A stretch of 61,969 nt of DNA from an uncultured Acetatifactor sp. (GTDB lineage Bacteria > Bacillota > Clostridia > Lachnospirales > Lachnospiraceae), in the NCBI RefSeq assembly GCF_910585425.1, contig NZ_CAJUCP010000022.1, positions 1 through 61,969 on the forward strand, given 5' to 3'. Every line of letters starts with the position of its first letter. The stretch's first letter is position 1. Both the position numbers and the translations under genes were made by a program. Positions 60,416 to 61,969 of the stretch are shown one piece after another. The notes below the pieces were generated by a model that was not told the origin of the DNA, made no database searches, and was given only the letters and a program-made list of their open reading frames with translations.

Positions 60416-60532
60416 TTGTTTAGACATTTCTTTTCTCTATACTATAACCATCAGCCACAGTTACTGTTTACTTAAAACTTTTTCATAATTATGCCAGGGG
60501 ACTCAGGTTCTCTGGCATCCTCCTTTTTTATA
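60416..60532 (+). ncRNA. Candidate orphan small RNA with its own promoter and terminator
   Basis: TTGTTT (60416-60421) and TATACT (60438-60443) are 16 bases apart. A 12-base stem ATGCCAGGGGAC / GTTCTCTGGCAT with loop TCAG ends at about 60518, followed by CCTCCTTTTTT, an intrinsic terminator. The expected transcript of about 80 nt starts near 60450 and holds no start codon with a ribosome site. No plus-strand gene upstream needs this terminator. It matches no RNA family I recognise. Confidence 0.4.
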
Positions 60533-60765
60533 CGGCTTTTTGGCAGGCACAGGAGGCCGCGACAGCGAAATGGCGACTAGGAGCCGACTGCGAAAAATCT
60601 GTTTCTTCTCCGATATCACTTGGAAATATGTCTTTTGGTTCATTAAAAATCTGCCTGATTTCGCCAGGCGATAATTTACTGAAAATCCTTAAAGACAATA
60701 ATTACTCTCCTACCGTTTCCTATTCTGCTACGCTTTTAGCGCACAGAACCACAAAAACCCCTGGA
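60533..60765. other. Intergenic, nothing recognised
   Basis: No coding frame, repeat or RNA was recognised. The left half is GC-balanced and could be a decayed end of a gene. Confidence 0.4.
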
Positions 60766-60807
60766 AAATAAAAAACTGCCGTTTTCCGGATACAGAGAAG
60801 ACGGCAG
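60766..60807 (-). terminator. Terminator of the YitT-family gene
   Basis: On the minus strand CTGCCGTCTTC pairs with GAAAACGGCAG (one G-T pair) and is followed by TTTTTTATTTT. It lies about 85 bases after the stop codon. Confidence 0.85.
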
Positions 60808-60839
60808 ATACGAATGAAACTGACTTTGTGAATTTTGGG

Positions 60840-60897
60840 GCATTGCCCTCTTTCAGAGTGCATACCCTCCTTAAGAGCGCATGCCCTCTTTCAGAGG
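60840..60897. repeat. Three tandem 19-20-bp units (GCATGCCCTCTTTCAGAGG)
   Basis: Units at 60840-60859, 60860-60878 and 60879-60897. The last one overlaps the stop codon and final codons of the YitT gene. Base pattern and length recall the 18-bp repeats at 3153, 4179 and 15331. Confidence 0.75.
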
Positions 60898-61760
60898 GCG
60901 CGCTTATCCATGGAGAAGCCACGCCCCTTCACCTCGCTGACCCTTGTGACCACCATGAAGCTGGCCGGGTCTATGCCGTGGACGATCTTCTCCAGCTTGA
61001 ACAGCTCCCTGTTGGAGATAACGCTGAATATCATCTGGCTCTTGTCATGCAGATACCCGCCCTCCGCGTTCAGCAATGTCACCCCCCTGTCCAACTGCTT
61101 CAGGATGGCTTCCCTGATCTCCTCCGACTTGCCGCTCATGATCTTCACCTCCGTCTGGGTGGTGCCGATCATCATGGTCTTGTCCAGGGCGATGGCGGAC
61201 AGCAGCACGAACACAATGCCGTACAGGATATTCTCCGCCTCCTGGAAGGGCGCCTGGAGCAGCAGGATGCACACGTCAAAGGCGTACAGGCTCACGGACA
61301 CCGGAACCCGGAAACATTTGTACAAAATCAGCGGCGGGATGTCCATGCCCCCCGTGGAAGCCCCCGTGCGGATCACGATGCCCAGAGACACCCCCACTCC
61401 CAGCCCTGCGAACAGGGTGCACAGCAGAATGTCATCCGTCAGCACGAAATCCCCCAGCAGCCTGTCGAACACCTCCAGCGCCGCCGGTATCAGGAAGGTG
61501 CTGGCCAGAGTGGTGGCCACGAAAGCCTTCCCCAGCACGATCAGCCCCAATATCAGCATGCTCATGTTCACCAGAAACAGGAAGCCGGAAACTGACACTC
61601 CTGTCAGGTGGTTGGCCGCCAGGGCGATGCCCGTAGCCCCTCCGCTGACCAGGTTCGCCGGAAGCAGGAACACCTTCACCGTCAGGGCATATAGAACATT
61701 CCCCAGAAAGATGGCCGCTATCGACCGCACCGACCAATTCATCCGCAAATCATCATTCAT
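60891..61760 (-). CDS. YitT family membrane protein (DUF161 + DUF2179)
   Basis: A 289-residue protein from ATG 61760, with AGGAGG 8 bases upstream. Five to six membrane helices (FLGNVLYALTVKVFLLPANL, SGGATGIALAANHLTGVSVS, GIVIRTGASTGGMDIPPLIL) are followed by the cytosolic DUF2179 domain (about 215-289; ILKQLDRGVTLLNAEGGYLH, IDPASFMVVTRVSEVKGRGF). YitT proteins are widespread in Firmicutes with no settled substrate. It is monocistronic with a strong terminator. Confidence 0.92.
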   Translation of the reverse strand: MNDDLRMNWSVRSIAAIFLGNVLYALTVKVFLLPANLVSGGATGIALAANHLTGVSVSGFLFLVNMSMLILGLIVLGKAFVATTLASTFLIPAALEVFDRLLGDFVLTDDILLCTLFAGLGVGVSLGIVIRTGASTGGMDIPPLILYKCFRVPVSVSLYAFDVCILLLQAPFQEAENILYGIVFVLLSAIALDKTMMIGTTQTEVKIMSGKSEEIREAILKQLDRGVTLLNAEGGYLHDKSQMIFSVISNRELFKLEKIVHGIDPASFMVVTRVSEVKGRGFSMDKRAL

Positions 61761-61775
61761 CCGCAAAACCTCCTA

Positions 61776-61969
61776 TTCCAGTTCCGTAACATCCCTTCTA
61801 ACACCACCTCAGCGGAGAAAGCTCTGGCCACAGTACGGCCAGCTCTTTCTCCGGGCGTTCTCCGGGACGTTACTGTTTCCAGTTCCGTAACGTCCCTTCC
61901 AACACCACCCCTGTGGAGAAAGCTCTGGCCACAGTACGGCCAGCTCTTTCTCCGGGCGTTCTCCGGGAC
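61776..61969. repeat. 101-bp tandem repeat cut by the window edge
   Basis: Unit 1 is 61776-61876. Unit 2 starts at 61877 and is cut at 61969, differing at about six positions. Each unit contains a hairpin GGAGAAAGAGCTGGCC / GGCCAGAGCTTTCTCC with a 7-base loop and two central mismatches. It lies immediately upstream of the YitT ribosome site, so on that strand it would be in the leader or promoter region. Confidence 0.9.

Noticed and set aside
60728..60922. 64-codon minus-strand frame after the YitT gene
   Set aside because: It runs through the terminator hairpin and the 19-bp repeats, so it is not a gene.

Overview
The window looks like a chromosomal segment of a Gram-positive gut Firmicute, most likely a Lachnospiraceae (Eisenbergiella/Hungatella-like). 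The reasons are GC-rich coding sequence, strong AGGAGG ribosome sites with frequent GTG/TTG starts, YesM/YesN two-component pairs beside sugar ABC transporters, many plant-glycan glycoside hydrolases and Rpn-like PD-(D/E)XK proteins. The genus is a guess. No rRNA, tRNA, CRISPR array or intact prophage was seen.

Layout. 0-7.7 kb: a large SF1 helicase-nuclease, a PD-(D/E)XK protein, decayed conjugative-element pieces, a PHP-domain phosphoesterase pair, and a rearranged patch where a 128-bp piece of the PD-(D/E)XK gene's 5' end has been copied next to a truncated sugar-permease gene. 7.9-12.6 kb: an unclassified 499-aa protein, a sodium:neurotransmitter-type symporter and a DUF4143 ATPase with an operator-like palindrome in its promoter. 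12.6-16.1 kb: a membrane-lipid cluster (Psd, PssA, a LPG-synthase-TM/UPF0104 protein and a PAP2 enzyme). 16.3-27.9 kb: a one-strand glycan-utilisation locus (YesM kinase, YesN regulator, solute-binding lipoprotein, two permeases, GH106-like and GH127 enzymes). 28-31.7 kb: a small membrane protein, two colliding gene fragments and a GH78 rhamnosidase-like enzyme. 31.8-42.5 kb: a dense one-strand array of families known from bacterial polyimmunity loci (DUF4259/DUF4026/DUF4253 fusion, SUKH, DUF6881-like, NADAR, DUF4241), interrupted by a dead IS630 transposase. 42.4-43.6 kb: several gene fragments. 43.7-53.8 kb: a GntR-LacI (AraR-type) regulator, then a second glycan locus (ArsR-type regulator, solute-binding protein with a frameshift in a G8 tract, LplB/LplC-type permeases) divergent from GH43 and GH2 enzymes. 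54-62 kb: an esterase, an Rpn-like nuclease, a pair of ABC exporter half-transporters, a possible small RNA and a YitT-family protein, ending in a 101-bp tandem repeat cut by the window edge.

How it works together. Two complete uptake-and-degradation modules (YesMN-controlled, and ArsR-type-controlled) and a third partly decayed one (AraR-type regulator, GH78 and fragments) point to arabinose- and rhamnose-containing plant polysaccharides. The polyimmunity block is the strongest candidate for unusual biology: at least eight small genes and one very large multi-domain gene on one strand, with no toxin in the window. The helicase-nuclease is a second candidate, as a possible defence protein. 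A recurring 18-bp repeat (consensus GGAATGCCCTTCTTCCAT) sits at the 5' ends of several unrelated genes and may be what links the rearrangements.
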